Assembly (NCBI RefSeq): GCF_014490725.1
Contig: NZ_JACOQL010000003.1
Coordinates: forward strand, 62,001 to 126,000
DNA: 64,000 nucleotides
Origin: Paracoccus amoyensis
Lineage (GTDB): Bacteria > Pseudomonadota > Alphaproteobacteria > Rhodobacterales > Rhodobacteraceae
Direction: 5' to 3'
In this document: positions 26,574 to 35,377 of the stretch, one piece after another
Layout: each line of letters opens with the position of its first letter
Position numbering within the stretch: the stretch's first letter is position 1
Position numbers and translations under genes: made by a program
The notes under the pieces: model-generated
The model's database searches: none
What the model saw: only the letters and a program-made list of their open reading frames with translations
Told to the model about the DNA's origin: nothing

Positions 26574-27692
26574 TCAGGCTTTTGGCAAGGAAATTCGAAA
26601 AACCGTGCGCCCCGGCTTGCTGTCCACCCGGATCAGCGCACCGTGGTCAGTGATGATCTTGCTGACCAGTGCAAGGCCCAGTCCGGTGCCGTTCTCGCGC
26701 CCCGAGACGAACGGTTCAAACACCTGATCGGCGATATTGGCGGGCAATCCGGGGCCATTATCTTCAAGTTCGATCTGAAGGGGCAGTCCGCGGCCCGTTG
26801 GGGCTTGATCATCGGGCAGGCTGCGCAAGGCGTGGTCGTAATAGCTGCGTATTCTGATTGTCGGATTTTCGCTTTTCGCAAGGGCCTCGGCTGCGTTCTT
26901 GATCAGGTTCAGACACACCTGCGTCAACTGATCTGCATCTGCCAGCGCCAAGGGAAGCGACGGGTCGTAATCCGCTATTACTGAAATTTTTCTGGCAAAG
27001 CCCACGGCGGCCGACCTGCGCACACGCTCTAACACATCATGAACATTTACCGGTCGCAGATTCGGGGCCGAGGTATCACCGAACCGTTCAACCTGATCCA
27101 GAAGCGCCACGATCCGACGCGATTCGCTGACGATCATTTCTGCCATTTCGCGATCTTCGGGTGTCGCATTCATCGCCATCAACTGCGCCGCACCCCGGAT
27201 ACCCGCCAATGGGTTCTTGATCTCATGCGCCAGCATTTCGGCCATGCCGATCGCGCTGCGGGCGGCTGCGCGAACCGCGCGCGATTGCAACTGTGACCCT
27301 GCATCGTCCAACGGCACCAACAGTAACGTCACCGCACCGCCGCTTTGCCCCGCCGGTCCTGCGTGAACCACTGCAAAACGCTCTTGATGGCCGCCGGCCC
27401 GGTCGCCGATTTCGAAGCACACATTCGGCTGATACAGCGCCTCCTCCAAGGCGATAACACGCTTTATCACCGGGCTGATCGAGGGCAGAATGCGCAGCCG
27501 TTTTTCCATGTCCTCTCCCTCAAGCGATTTGCCCAGGGTCGAGTTGCGCGACAGGTTCAGCCAGATTTCGGCGGCGTCATTCATCGCCACCACCCGTCCG
27601 CTTTCGTCAAGGATCAGCGCCGGCAAGGGCAGCGTGTTCCAGCCCGGACCGGGCTGGACATCGGCAAAAAGCGACGGGTCGATCCGGGTCAT
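26574..27692 (-). CDS. ntrB: Nitrogen sensor histidine kinase/phosphatase NtrB
   Basis: This soluble 372-residue kinase controls NtrC and is itself controlled by PII proteins. A PAS domain spans about residues 20-130 (LPALILDESGRVVAMNDAAE). The phospho-histidine box is AEMLAHEIKNPLAGIRGAAQ near 155-170. HATPase_c motifs are N in QVCLNLIKNAAEAL, ELEDNGPGLPANI, and GTGLGLALVSKIITDHG. No membrane segment is present, as expected for NtrB. Its ATG overlaps the dusB stop (ATGA), the classical nifR3-ntrB-ntrC arrangement of Rhodobacter. Confidence 0.96.
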   Translation of the reverse strand: MTRIDPSLFADVQPGPGWNTLPLPALILDESGRVVAMNDAAEIWLNLSRNSTLGKSLEGEDMEKRLRILPSISPVIKRVIALEEALYQPNVCFEIGDRAGGHQERFAVVHAGPAGQSGGAVTLLLVPLDDAGSQLQSRAVRAAARSAIGMAEMLAHEIKNPLAGIRGAAQLMAMNATPEDREMAEMIVSESRRIVALLDQVERFGDTSAPNLRPVNVHDVLERVRRSAAVGFARKISVIADYDPSLPLALADADQLTQVCLNLIKNAAEALAKSENPTIRIRSYYDHALRSLPDDQAPTGRGLPLQIELEDNGPGLPANIADQVFEPFVSGRENGTGLGLALVSKIITDHGALIRVDSKPGRTVFRISLPKA

Positions 27693-28705
27693 GCCGCGCG
27701 CTCTTTCGTGGTTTCACCGGGCGCGTCGGCGAAGGCAACGCGGATCAGCGCAATGGTCGCCGCCACGCTATCCGCCCGCAGCAATTCGGACCTCATCAGC
27801 GCGTTGTTTTCCTCGGCATACCAGCCCAAATGCTTGCGGGCGACGCGCAGGCCCAGTTCGGGACCATAAAAATCCAGCATGTCTTCGTAATGTTCTTCAA
27901 CCAGATCGGCAAGCGCCGGACCGGTAGGAACAACCGGCGCGGGCGTTCCGTGCAGCTCATGCGCGATCCGGGCCAGACGCCATGGCGCGCCCTGCGCCCC
28001 GCGCCCGACCATCACCGCATCAGCCCCCGAAGCAGCCAACGCGGCGCGGGCAGACGCCGTATCCACCACATCGCCATTGGCAACCAAGGGCGGGCGGCCG
28101 GGCAGATTGGCAACATCGCGGATCTTTGACCAATCCGCGCTTCCCTTGTAAAATTGTGCACGCGTGCGACCGTGAACTGTCAGCATCTGCACGCCAGCAT
28201 CCGTCGCGCGGCGGGCCAGTTCGGCGGCATTCAGACAATCATCGTCCCAGCCAAGCCGCATCTTCAGCGTGACCGGCACCGAAACCGCCCTCACGACCGC
28301 GTCGATCAGCGTCAGCGCATGATCCAGATTGCGCATCAGTGCCGCACCGGACAGACCGCCCGTCACCTTTTTCGCCGGGCAGCCCATGTTGATGTCGATG
28401 ATCCGCGCGCCCATTCCTTCGACGATCTGGGCGGTTTCCGCCATCGGCCCGGCCTCGCGTCCAGCGATCTGAACCGATACCGGCAGCGCACCTTCGGTCA
28501 AAGCCTTGGCCCGCACCGCTGCACGGGTCGACGGGCGGGGCGTCACCATTTCGGACGAGGCGACCATTTCGCTGACCATCAGCCCTGCCCCGAAGCGGGC
28601 GACCGCGCGCCGAAACGGCAAATCGGTGATGCCGGCCATGGGTGCCAGAAACACCGGAGCGCCCAGTTGCGTATCGCCAATCATAATCGAAGCGGGGTTA
28701 TTCAT
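27689..28705 (-). CDS. dusB: tRNA-dihydrouridine synthase DusB (NifR3)
   Basis: An FMN enzyme that reduces specific uridines in tRNA to dihydrouridine. The 338-residue protein has the Dus barrel motifs: FLAPMAGITDLPFRR at the FMN site, DINMGCPAKKVTGG with the catalytic cysteine in NMGCP, TLKMRLGW, TVHGRTRAQFYKG and VMVGRGAQGAPW. The ATG at 28705 is preferred because AAGGAAC lies just upstream; a frame from 28732 adds nine residues without a site. It is the first gene of the ntr operon, so the main promoter must lie in the 227 bp before it, where palindromes occur. Confidence 0.95.
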   Translation of the reverse strand: MNNPASIMIGDTQLGAPVFLAPMAGITDLPFRRAVARFGAGLMVSEMVASSEMVTPRPSTRAAVRAKALTEGALPVSVQIAGREAGPMAETAQIVEGMGARIIDINMGCPAKKVTGGLSGAALMRNLDHALTLIDAVVRAVSVPVTLKMRLGWDDDCLNAAELARRATDAGVQMLTVHGRTRAQFYKGSADWSKIRDVANLPGRPPLVANGDVVDTASARAALAASGADAVMVGRGAQGAPWRLARIAHELHGTPAPVVPTGPALADLVEEHYEDMLDFYGPELGLRVARKHLGWYAEENNALMRSELLRADSVAATIALIRVAFADAPGETTKERAA

Positions 28706-28772
28706 AGCTTGTTCCTTTACCGGACATTGCAAAGCCGCAAGGCTGTGCTGTCTCGGCCAATGTTCACCTGAT

Positions 28773-28804
28773 AGGCAATCGGGATATTTGCCTAATAATT
28801 AGGC
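28773..28804. promoter_or_regulatory. Nested palindromes between dusB-ntrBC and sdaA
   Basis: GCCTAATAATTAGGC at 28790-28804 is a perfect 7+7 inverted repeat around one base. It overlaps a second inverted repeat, AGGCAA (28773-28778) with TTGCCT (28788-28793). The cluster is AT-rich against a GC-rich background and sits in the divergent promoter region. It is a good operator candidate for the ntr operon, sdaA or both; the protein is not identified. Confidence 0.6.
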
Positions 28805-28932
28805 TTCACGCTCAAATCAACGGCAGACGGATATCCCGGCAATGTCGCTTACCCCCTGACCATGGGTCGTTTCCGCACTGGCACAGGTGGGTTCGTCCTG
28901 TTTAAATAGCAAGAATATTGCAAGGGGTCGTC

Positions 28933-30315
28933 ATGTTCTTGTCTGTCTTTGACATGTTCAAAATAGGTGTTGGGCCATCTTCGTCACACACGATGGGGCC
29001 GATGGTGGCAGGGGCGCGGTTTCTGGACACCCTAAGACAGCAACCGTTCAAACCTTATGGGCTGAAGGCCAGTTTGCATGGCAGTCTGGCCTTTACCGGC
29101 AAGGGGCATGCGACGGATCGTGCAACGATCCTTGGCCTTGCGGGGTTTGTTCCCGCGACAATCGACGCCCAAGCTGCAGAAGCTGCGTTAGAGGAAAACC
29201 GCCGCACGAAGCTGCTTTCGGTCGAAGGGATTGGCGATCTTGCCTTTGATCCCGACCGTGATCTGCGCTTTGATTTCGATCAGGCCTTGCCCGGTCACGC
29301 CAATGGGATGACCCTGTCGGCAACCGACGCGCAAGGGGATGTGATCTATCACCAGGTTTATTATTCGGTGGGCGGTGGTTTTGTTCTGACTGCCGAAGAA
29401 CTGGAACAAAAGGCTGATCAAAGCCGCAGCGATGCCGTAGCCAAAGTGCCGTTCCCCTTTGCGACAGCCGCAGAAATGCTGGAAATGGCTGAAAAATCGG
29501 GCAAATCAATCGCCCAGATGAAGCGTGAGAATGAACTGGCCTTTCGCAGCGATGCCGAATTGCGCGACGGGTTGATGCGCATCTGGCATGTCATGCGCGA
29601 TTGCATGGATCGCGGCCTGGCCACCGACGGAATTTTGCCCGGCGGGCTTAGTGTGCGCCGCCGCGCCAAGGGCATCCACGACAAGCTGATGGCCGAGCGC
29701 GGGATGAACCTGACCGCTCCGCATGTCATCAATGACTGGATGTCTACCTATGCAATGGCGGTGAACGAAGAAAATGCCGCTGGAGGTCAGGTCGTCACCG
29801 CGCCGACCAATGGCGCGGCGGGCACCGTCCCCGCCGTCATCCGCTATTGGCTTGACCACGTTCCGGGCGCGACCGAACGCGACCTGCCCGAATTTCTGCT
29901 GACCGCAGCTGCTGTCGGCGGCCTGATCAAGCATAACGCCTCGATTTCCGGGGCCGAATGCGGCTGTCAGGCCGAGGTTGGCAGTGCCAGTGCAATGGCC
30001 GCGGCAGGGCTTGCTGCCGTTTTGGGCGGAACCGCAGAACAAATTGAAAACGCGGCTGAAATTGCGTTGGAACATCATCTTGGCATGACCTGCGATCCCG
30101 TCAAGGGATTGGTGCAGGTGCCCTGCATCGAACGGAACGGCCTTGGCGCGATCAAGGCGGTCAGCGCCGCCAGTCTGGCCCTGCGCGGCGACGGCAAACA
30201 TTTCGTGCCACTGGATGCCGCGATTGAAACGATGCGTCAGACCGGCAACGACATGTCCGACAAATACAAGGAAACGTCACTGGGCGGTCTGGCCGTCAAC
30301 GTCCCGAATTGTTGA
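28933..30315 (+). CDS. sdaA: L-serine ammonia-lyase (L-serine dehydratase), single-chain iron-sulfur type
   Basis: The enzyme deaminates L-serine to pyruvate with a [4Fe-4S] cluster. The 460-residue protein contains both the beta and alpha domains. The N-terminal substrate motif is VGPSSSHTMGPM; the alpha domain has APTNGAAGTVPAVI, SGAECGCQAEVGSA and HHLGMTCDPVKGLVQVPCIE, which supply the cluster cysteines. The ATG at 28933 is preceded by AAGGGG; a frame from 28918 adds five residues. It is divergent from the ntr operon. Length and domain order match the single-chain enzymes of Gram-negatives. Confidence 0.96.
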   Translation: MFLSVFDMFKIGVGPSSSHTMGPMVAGARFLDTLRQQPFKPYGLKASLHGSLAFTGKGHATDRATILGLAGFVPATIDAQAAEAALEENRRTKLLSVEGIGDLAFDPDRDLRFDFDQALPGHANGMTLSATDAQGDVIYHQVYYSVGGGFVLTAEELEQKADQSRSDAVAKVPFPFATAAEMLEMAEKSGKSIAQMKRENELAFRSDAELRDGLMRIWHVMRDCMDRGLATDGILPGGLSVRRRAKGIHDKLMAERGMNLTAPHVINDWMSTYAMAVNEENAAGGQVVTAPTNGAAGTVPAVIRYWLDHVPGATERDLPEFLLTAAAVGGLIKHNASISGAECGCQAEVGSASAMAAAGLAAVLGGTAEQIENAAEIALEHHLGMTCDPVKGLVQVPCIERNGLGAIKAVSAASLALRGDGKHFVPLDAAIETMRQTGNDMSDKYKETSLGGLAVNVPNC

Positions 30316-30444
30316 GGATTGTTGATCGCAAGACGGGTGCAAGACTGGCGATGTGTCGCCACCGGCACGCCGCCGCGCTTGCCCCGCAAGGCGGCGGTTG
30401 CTAACGCTTGCGTGACAGTGACCCAAAACAAAAAAGGCCCGCCA

Positions 30445-31326
30445 ATGTCTTCGCGTCTCGCCCTTCTTGCCCTGATGATCCTGCCGCTTGCCGCTTGCGA
30501 GGGCACCGGCTTTAATCTGGGTCAAAATTCTGAATCCGAAGCATCGACCGGGCCGCGCCCGCCAGCCGTCTCTCCGCTGGAGCAGCCGATCGAGACTGGC
30601 GCGGGCACGCGTCCCGTTTCGACCGCAGAACGTGTAACCTATAATACCGCCGCCTTCAGTGCGCGCGGGAATGAGCCGTTCTGGGCCGTCGATGTCGCAG
30701 GCAATACCGCGATGTATAAAACACCCGAAAACCAGCGCGGATCAGCAGTCCGTGTGGACCGCATCACCTTTGCCGAGGGGGTCGAGTTCATTGGCGTCCG
30801 TAGCGGTCGTCCTTTCGCGCTGAATATCCGCAGCAAGCAATGCCGCGATTCCATGTCGGGGGACCGTTTCCCGATGACCGCTGTGCTGACCACGGCTGGC
30901 CGCCAGCAAACGGGATGCGCAGGCCCCGCCACCGCAGAGGTCGCCGCAGCCGTCGCAGCCATTCGCGCACCTGTCCCGGCCGCGCCAAAGGCCGCCGCGA
31001 CACGCAGCAGCACGCGTCCTGCTGCACCCCGTCCGGCCGCAACACCTGCACCCGCCGCTGAAACTTCAGCTCCGGCACAGGTGGAAACGCCGGCCAGCAA
31101 CGCCGCAACGGAAAGCAGCACCAGCGCACCAGCGACGACACCGGCGCCCACCACCACGCCAACCACGCCGTCAACACCGCCAGCGCCTGAAAGCAACAGC
31201 AACTCGTCCACGACCACGACCACGACAAAGCCCAGCGTTCCGGCACCGACGATGGTGCTGCCATCAACCCCGCCTTCGACGGGGGCCAGCACCAGCACCG
31301 AAAATTCTGACGACACCACCGATTGA
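30445..31326 (+). CDS. Lipoprotein with COG3650-like domain and Pro/Ala/Thr/Ser-rich tail
   Basis: The 293-residue product starts with a signal peptide ending ILPLAAC, a strong lipobox. The folded part (about 60-165) has the GNEPFWAVDVAGNTAMYKTP motif, IGVRSGRPFALNIRSKQC and a partner cysteine in QQTGCAGP, resembling small COG3650-type envelope proteins. From about residue 170 to the end the chain is low complexity: Pro/Ala runs, then TTPTTPSTPPAP, SNSNSSTTTTTTKPS and PSTPPSTGAST. Such a tail suits a wall-spanning linker or an unfolded tether. The start at 30445 is set by the signal peptide; the upstream frame from 30319 is rejected. It precedes yjbH by about 125 bp on the same strand. Function unknown. 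Confidence 0.8.
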   Translation: MSSRLALLALMILPLAACEGTGFNLGQNSESEASTGPRPPAVSPLEQPIETGAGTRPVSTAERVTYNTAAFSARGNEPFWAVDVAGNTAMYKTPENQRGSAVRVDRITFAEGVEFIGVRSGRPFALNIRSKQCRDSMSGDRFPMTAVLTTAGRQQTGCAGPATAEVAAAVAAIRAPVPAAPKAAATRSSTRPAAPRPAATPAPAAETSAPAQVETPASNAATESSTSAPATTPAPTTTPTTPSTPPAPESNSNSSTTTTTTKPSVPAPTMVLPSTPPSTGASTSTENSDDTTD

Positions 31327-31450
31327 TCATCGCCCGCGCCTGAATAACTGCGGCTCAAAGGACGCAACTGCCAAGTGAAGTTGCGTTCGCAGGCTGCAAA
31401 GGGCACGGGTGCAAGTTATGATCCGCCAAACGCTTTACAAGGACCACGCG

Positions 31451-33649
31451 ATGCGCCGATCCAGAACGATAAGACGCCTGATGGCGACAACCTTGCCTGC
31501 GGCGCTGCTGTTCGGATCAGTATCGTCGACCGCCGTTGCCGATCCAATGCATGGTCGCAACATGTCAACCTATGGCCTGGCCGGCGGGATCGATACCCCG
31601 ACGGCGGAAACTCTGCCCGATGGCACCTTGGGCGCCACGGTATCGTGGTCCGACTATGGCCGCCGCAGCAGCGTCGTGTTTCAGGCGCTGCCGCGCCTGA
31701 CGACCGTGTTGCGCTATTCGCGGGTCGAAGGGATCAACGACTATCGCAATGATGGCTACATCTCGGACCGGTCATTCGATGTGCGGCTGCAGGTTCTGGA
31801 TGAACAGGGCTGGCGTCCGGCGGTTGCTGTCGGCTTGCAGGACTTTATCGGCACGGGCGTTTATTCCGGTGAATATATCGTCGCCACGAAAAACGTAACG
31901 CCGGCTGTGCGTGTGTCTGCCGGTCTTGGCTGGGGCACGCTGGCGGGCAAGAACCGGGTGATCGACTCGGCCGATGAAGGCGGCACCTTTGATGCGGGCG
32001 ACTGGTTCAGCGGCGGGGCGAAACCCTTTGCTTCGGTCAGCTGGCAGGTCAATGACAAGCTCAGCCTTGTCGCGGAATATTCGAACGACAAGTATCAGGC
32101 GGATTACCGTCGAAGAAACGGGACGATCGACCACTTTCAGCAAGGTGATGACGAGCCGGGCAACAATCTGAACCTTGCCGCCTATTACCGCTTTGGCAAC
32201 AATTACGAAGCGGGCCTCTATTCGATCGGTGGCGAAACCTTTGGCGTGCAATTCTCGATCGCGCTGAACCCGCGCGAGGCGCCCTACCCGTCCGGGCTGG
32301 AAAAAGCCCCGGCCCCGGTGCGTCCGCGCCCGGCGGTTGCGGCTGATCCCGATGGCTGGTCGGGCGTCTGGGCACAGGATCCGACCGCGCAACCTGCGAT
32401 CCAGCAGGCGCTTGGCAAGGCCATGTCCGACGAAGGCCAGATCCTTGAATCGATGGCCCTGACTTCGAACCGGGCTGAAGTGCGGCTGCGCAACCAGCGC
32501 TATATCAGCCAGGCCGAAGCGATTGGCCGCACGGCGCGCCTGATGACGCGCGCCCTGCCGCCTTCGGTCGAAACATTCGTCATTACCTCGACCGCCGATG
32601 GCGTTCCGACCTCATCGGTGACGGTGCGCCGCTCGGACGTGGAACGTCTGGAAAACACCGAGGCCAGCCAGATCGCCACGGTCGCCGCATTGACCGATGC
32701 GCCCTCGTCCGCGCCCGGTCTGGTTCGCACCCCGGATGTCTATCCACGCTTCCGGTGGAGCATCAAACCCTATTGGGATCTGGGCATTTTCAGCGCCGAA
32801 GACGGCTTGACCAACGAAGTCGGCGCCGAGGCCCGCGCCAGCTATGAGCTGATGCCAGGTCTGTTCCTGACTGGCGCGCTGCGTCAACGTGCTTTTGGTG
32901 ACATTGACCAGCGCGGTCCAGGCATCCCCGGTCAGCGGGGACAGCACTACACGGCCGAGGAATATGAGAACGATCCGTCGCTGGAAACCAACGACGGCAT
33001 CCCGCGCGTTCGTTCAGACACGCGCATGTATACCGGCAACCATGATCCGGTGATCCCGGAACTGACGCTGGCCTATTACGCAAAGCCGACCGAAACGATC
33101 TACACCCGCGTCACCGCCGGTCTTCTGGAACGCGCCTATGGCGGTGTTTCGGGCGAAGTCCTGTGGAAGCCGGTCAATTCGCCGCTGGCCTTTGGCGCGG
33201 AAATCAACCGCGTCCGCAAGCGTGACTTTGATCAGCTGTTCGACTTCCGCGATTACGAGGTCACGATGGGCCATGTTTCGGCCTATTACGAATTCGCTCA
33301 GGGCTTCACCGCGCAGCTTGATGTCGGCAAATATCTGGCTGGCGACAAGGGCGCGACCGTGACCGTGACCCGCGAATTCGCGAATGGCTGGCGTATCGGT
33401 GCCTATGCGACCAAAACCGATATGAGCGAGGAAGACTTCGGCGAAGGTAGCTTTGACAAGGGAATTACCCTGTCGATCCCGCTGGGCTGGGCCACCGGCA
33501 CGGCGACGCGCGAACGTGTTTCGGCCGACCTGCGGTCGCTGTCGCGCGATGGTGGTGCGCAGCTGAACGTCAACGGTCGTTTGTATGACCGCGTCCGTGA
33601 CAGCCATTCTGTCAAACTTTATGAAGGCTGGGGGAGGTTCTGGCGATGA
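31451..33649 (+). CDS. yjbH: YjbH/GfcD-type outer-membrane exopolysaccharide protein
   Basis: A 732-residue exported protein of the YjbH family (DUF940), thought to form paired outer-membrane barrels for exopolysaccharide export or surface display. A long cleaved signal peptide ends near SSTAVADP. The mature protein begins MSTYGLAGGIDTPTAETLPDG, the family entry strand, and is full of alternating beta strands with aromatic girdles; it ends GWGRFWR, the barrel-closing strand. The ATG at 31451 has AAGGA upstream. An 8-bp inverted repeat (ACGCAACT/AGTTGCGT, 31362-31386) lies before it. Its stop overlaps yjbF by 4 bases, the same pair as in the enterobacterial yjbEFGH and gfc operons. Confidence 0.88.
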   Translation: MRRSRTIRRLMATTLPAALLFGSVSSTAVADPMHGRNMSTYGLAGGIDTPTAETLPDGTLGATVSWSDYGRRSSVVFQALPRLTTVLRYSRVEGINDYRNDGYISDRSFDVRLQVLDEQGWRPAVAVGLQDFIGTGVYSGEYIVATKNVTPAVRVSAGLGWGTLAGKNRVIDSADEGGTFDAGDWFSGGAKPFASVSWQVNDKLSLVAEYSNDKYQADYRRRNGTIDHFQQGDDEPGNNLNLAAYYRFGNNYEAGLYSIGGETFGVQFSIALNPREAPYPSGLEKAPAPVRPRPAVAADPDGWSGVWAQDPTAQPAIQQALGKAMSDEGQILESMALTSNRAEVRLRNQRYISQAEAIGRTARLMTRALPPSVETFVITSTADGVPTSSVTVRRSDVERLENTEASQIATVAALTDAPSSAPGLVRTPDVYPRFRWSIKPYWDLGIFSAEDGLTNEVGAEARASYELMPGLFLTGALRQRAFGDIDQRGPGIPGQRGQHYTAEEYENDPSLETNDGIPRVRSDTRMYTGNHDPVIPELTLAYYAKPTETIYTRVTAGLLERAYGGVSGEVLWKPVNSPLAFGAEINRVRKRDFDQLFDFRDYEVTMGHVSAYYEFAQGFTAQLDVGKYLAGDKGATVTVTREFANGWRIGAYATKTDMSEEDFGEGSFDKGITLSIPLGWATGTATRERVSADLRSLSRDGGAQLNVNGRLYDRVRDSHSVKLYEGWGRFWR

Positions 33650-34305
33650 ACGGCGCAATCAAGATCACGCTGGCAGCTTCCCTGCTGGCCGGGCTGGCCG
33701 CCTGCGGCAACACCACGGGCGACGATGGCGACATGGGCGCACTTGGCATTGCCACGCAGACCGCTGGCCAGATTCTGGCACAGCGTCGCCAGAGCGAGCA
33801 GGCCACCGCACCGGCAAAATCGCCTCAGGAAGCCGCAGCCGAGGCGCTGCGCGTCAACCCCGGCCCGCTGATTCAGGCGGGCTTCGAAGGACTTGGCCGC
33901 ACGCAGATCATGGCCATGACGGGCCAGAACGGCAGCATGCGCACCTTTATGACCCCGGCAGAGGAAGCGCTGATCCTGCGCGGCGGCATGTTGGTGGGAA
34001 CGCGCGGGCTTGGGCATGATCTGTCGGTGGCCGAAGCGCAAACCGAAGGCATGATCCGTGCCGGCGCATCCGGCAGCGGCACGCGCACCATGCGTTATTT
34101 TGCTGGTGACGGGATCGAGCGACCGCTGCAGTTCACCTGCACCGTCGGCGCGGGCGCCAAACCCGGCGTTACGGTTGAAAACTGTGAGGGTCATGGCACC
34201 AGCTTCCAGAACAGCTACATGGTTTCTGGCGGCCAGGTCGCGGTCTCTCGGCAATGGATCGGCCCCAATCTGGGCTATGTGACCATCCAGACCTTGCGTC
34301 CCTGA
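33646..34305 (+). CDS. yjbF: YjbF/GfcB-family lipoprotein
   Basis: A 219-residue lipoprotein with the lipobox LLAGLAAC, mature Cys at about 20. The mature part matches the YjbF/GfcB family: a helical linker rich in Gln/Ala, then beta-rich MLVGTRGLGHDLSVAEAQ and FTCTVGAGAKPGVTVENCEG, where two cysteines could pair, and a closing QNSYMVSGGQVAVSRQWIGP. It overlaps yjbH (ATGA) and has GGGGAGG as ribosome site, so it is translationally coupled. In E. coli the homologues act with YjbH in exopolysaccharide production under Rcs control; the other two genes of that operon are not seen here. A terminator follows at 34328. Confidence 0.86.
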   Translation: MNGAIKITLAASLLAGLAACGNTTGDDGDMGALGIATQTAGQILAQRRQSEQATAPAKSPQEAAAEALRVNPGPLIQAGFEGLGRTQIMAMTGQNGSMRTFMTPAEEALILRGGMLVGTRGLGHDLSVAEAQTEGMIRAGASGSGTRTMRYFAGDGIERPLQFTCTVGAGAKPGVTVENCEGHGTSFQNSYMVSGGQVAVSRQWIGPNLGYVTIQTLRP

Positions 34306-34327
34306 ATGCCATCAAGAATGAGAACGA

Positions 34328-34357
34328 AAACCGGCCCTTCCGAGGCCGGTTTTTTTG
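34328..34357 (+). terminator. Rho-independent terminator after yjbF
   Basis: ACCGGCC at 34330-34336 pairs with GGCCGGT at 34344-34350, followed by a run of seven Ts. Confidence 0.9.
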
Positions 34358-34910
34358 TTGATCGGGTCAGGCCGCGTCACGCTATAGGGTCATAGCCAGC
34401 CGATCCGCCCCAATCACCAGCCTGACCGACCCTGTTGACGATACAGTGCGCAGGCGGCCCTTGGATCGGATCCTGCGCGCGATGCCAGCCTCGGCAAAGG
34501 CGGATCATCCGCTGCAGGAAGACCGGGAGGAGCATGGCCTGCGCTATGCTCGGATAGGCTACAGATACCCCCATGGGCAACTCTTCGGCGGGATCCGGCC
34601 ATCTGCCTTGATCAACCACGTGACCGTTGCAGGCAACAGCCCCCTTGAACCGAGCGGCGCACCCCCATCTTGGACCTAGAAATAACGCGGAAGGCTTGGA
34701 GAGCAACACCCCAACATCGAGGCTGCCTTGCCATGCCCGAGCCATGGCAAATGACCAGCCCCCGACCGCCCCGAAGTCGCCAGCAAGGCCCGGAAAGTGC
34801 TTGTCCCGGTTCAAGCGAGGCATGGTCAGCAACGCCGCCGCCTGAAGATCAACGCCGTTCACGGCTCGCGAGGTGATATAATAATCTGGCTGAAAACTGG
34901 CGGCAGAAAT
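34358..34910. other. About 550 bp without a recognisable gene
   Basis: The stretch lies between the yjbF terminator and a terminator of the leftward small gene. A 188-codon frame on the minus strand (34377-34943) crosses that terminator, has no clear ribosome site, and its product is rich in Gly, Trp, Pro and Arg without any motif I recognise. No RNase P, tmRNA, signal-recognition RNA or transposase feature is visible. It may hold a decayed gene, a non-coding RNA or remains of an insertion. Confidence 0.5.
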
Positions 34911-34937
34911 AGAAAAAGGCTGACCCGAAGGCCAGCC
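34911..34937 (-). terminator. Rho-independent terminator of the small exported-protein gene
   Basis: Read leftward, GGCTGGCC pairs with GGGTCAGCC around a TTCG-type loop (one mismatch), then a run of five Ts. It ends the gene at 34976-35179. A second imperfect hairpin (34947-34976) lies between it and the stop. Confidence 0.8.
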
Positions 34938-34975
34938 CCTCAAGTTCAGATCGGTGAGACCGATCCTACTTGAAA

Positions 34976-35179
34976 TTAGCTGTCGTCGTCGTCCGAAGCG
35001 ACGGCAGCGATCACGCCCAGCAGCAGCAGGGCGGGAACAACCAGGCCGGCGTTCGACGAGGCGGGTTTTTCTTCCACAACAACCGGCTCAACGTCGACAA
35101 CGGGGGCGACATAGCCACCGGCCAGTGCCGAAGTTGCGGTCAGGCCGAGAGCGGCAGCGAAAGTAGCGAATTTGGTCAT
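34976..35179 (-). CDS. Small exported protein with one membrane segment and acidic tail
   Basis: The 67-residue product has a classical signal peptide (MTKFATFAAALGLTATSALA, cleavage before GG), a Val/Pro/Glu linker (VAPVVDVEPVVVEEKP), a hydrophobic segment (AGLVVPALLLLGVIAAVA, about 44-61) and the acidic end SDDDDS. The start at 35179 is chosen because the signal peptide begins there. It has its own terminator and a roughly 200-bp upstream region, so it is probably expressed alone. I recall similar short proteins in Rhodobacterales but no function. Its position near yjbH-yjbF recalls the small yjbE gene of that operon, but the sequence is not clearly alike. Confidence 0.72.
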   Translation of the reverse strand: MTKFATFAAALGLTATSALAGGYVAPVVDVEPVVVEEKPASSNAGLVVPALLLLGVIAAVASDDDDS

Positions 35180-35377
35180 GATCATGCTCCGTTTCGTTTG
35201 AAGGCTGCCGTATCCGGCAACATCGATGAGACAGTTACATAAACCCGGCGGGTTGAAAAGCTGCATTAAATCAAATCCCATGCGGGTCTGCGTCAACTGT
35301 TGCATAATCGCCAACACTTACCGCGCGGGATAGTTCCGATCATGCCGCCGCATGGTAGGAATTGTTGCAGGATTGCA

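Noticed and set aside
30370..30400. GC hairpin between sdaA and the lipoprotein gene as a terminator
   Set aside because: The stem is good but no T run follows, and the pairing is interrupted; support is too weak to list.
34377..34943. A 188-codon leftward frame as a real gene
   Set aside because: It begins upstream of a strong terminator of the leftward small gene, lacks a ribosome site, and shows no family motif. It is kept only as part of the unexplained region.
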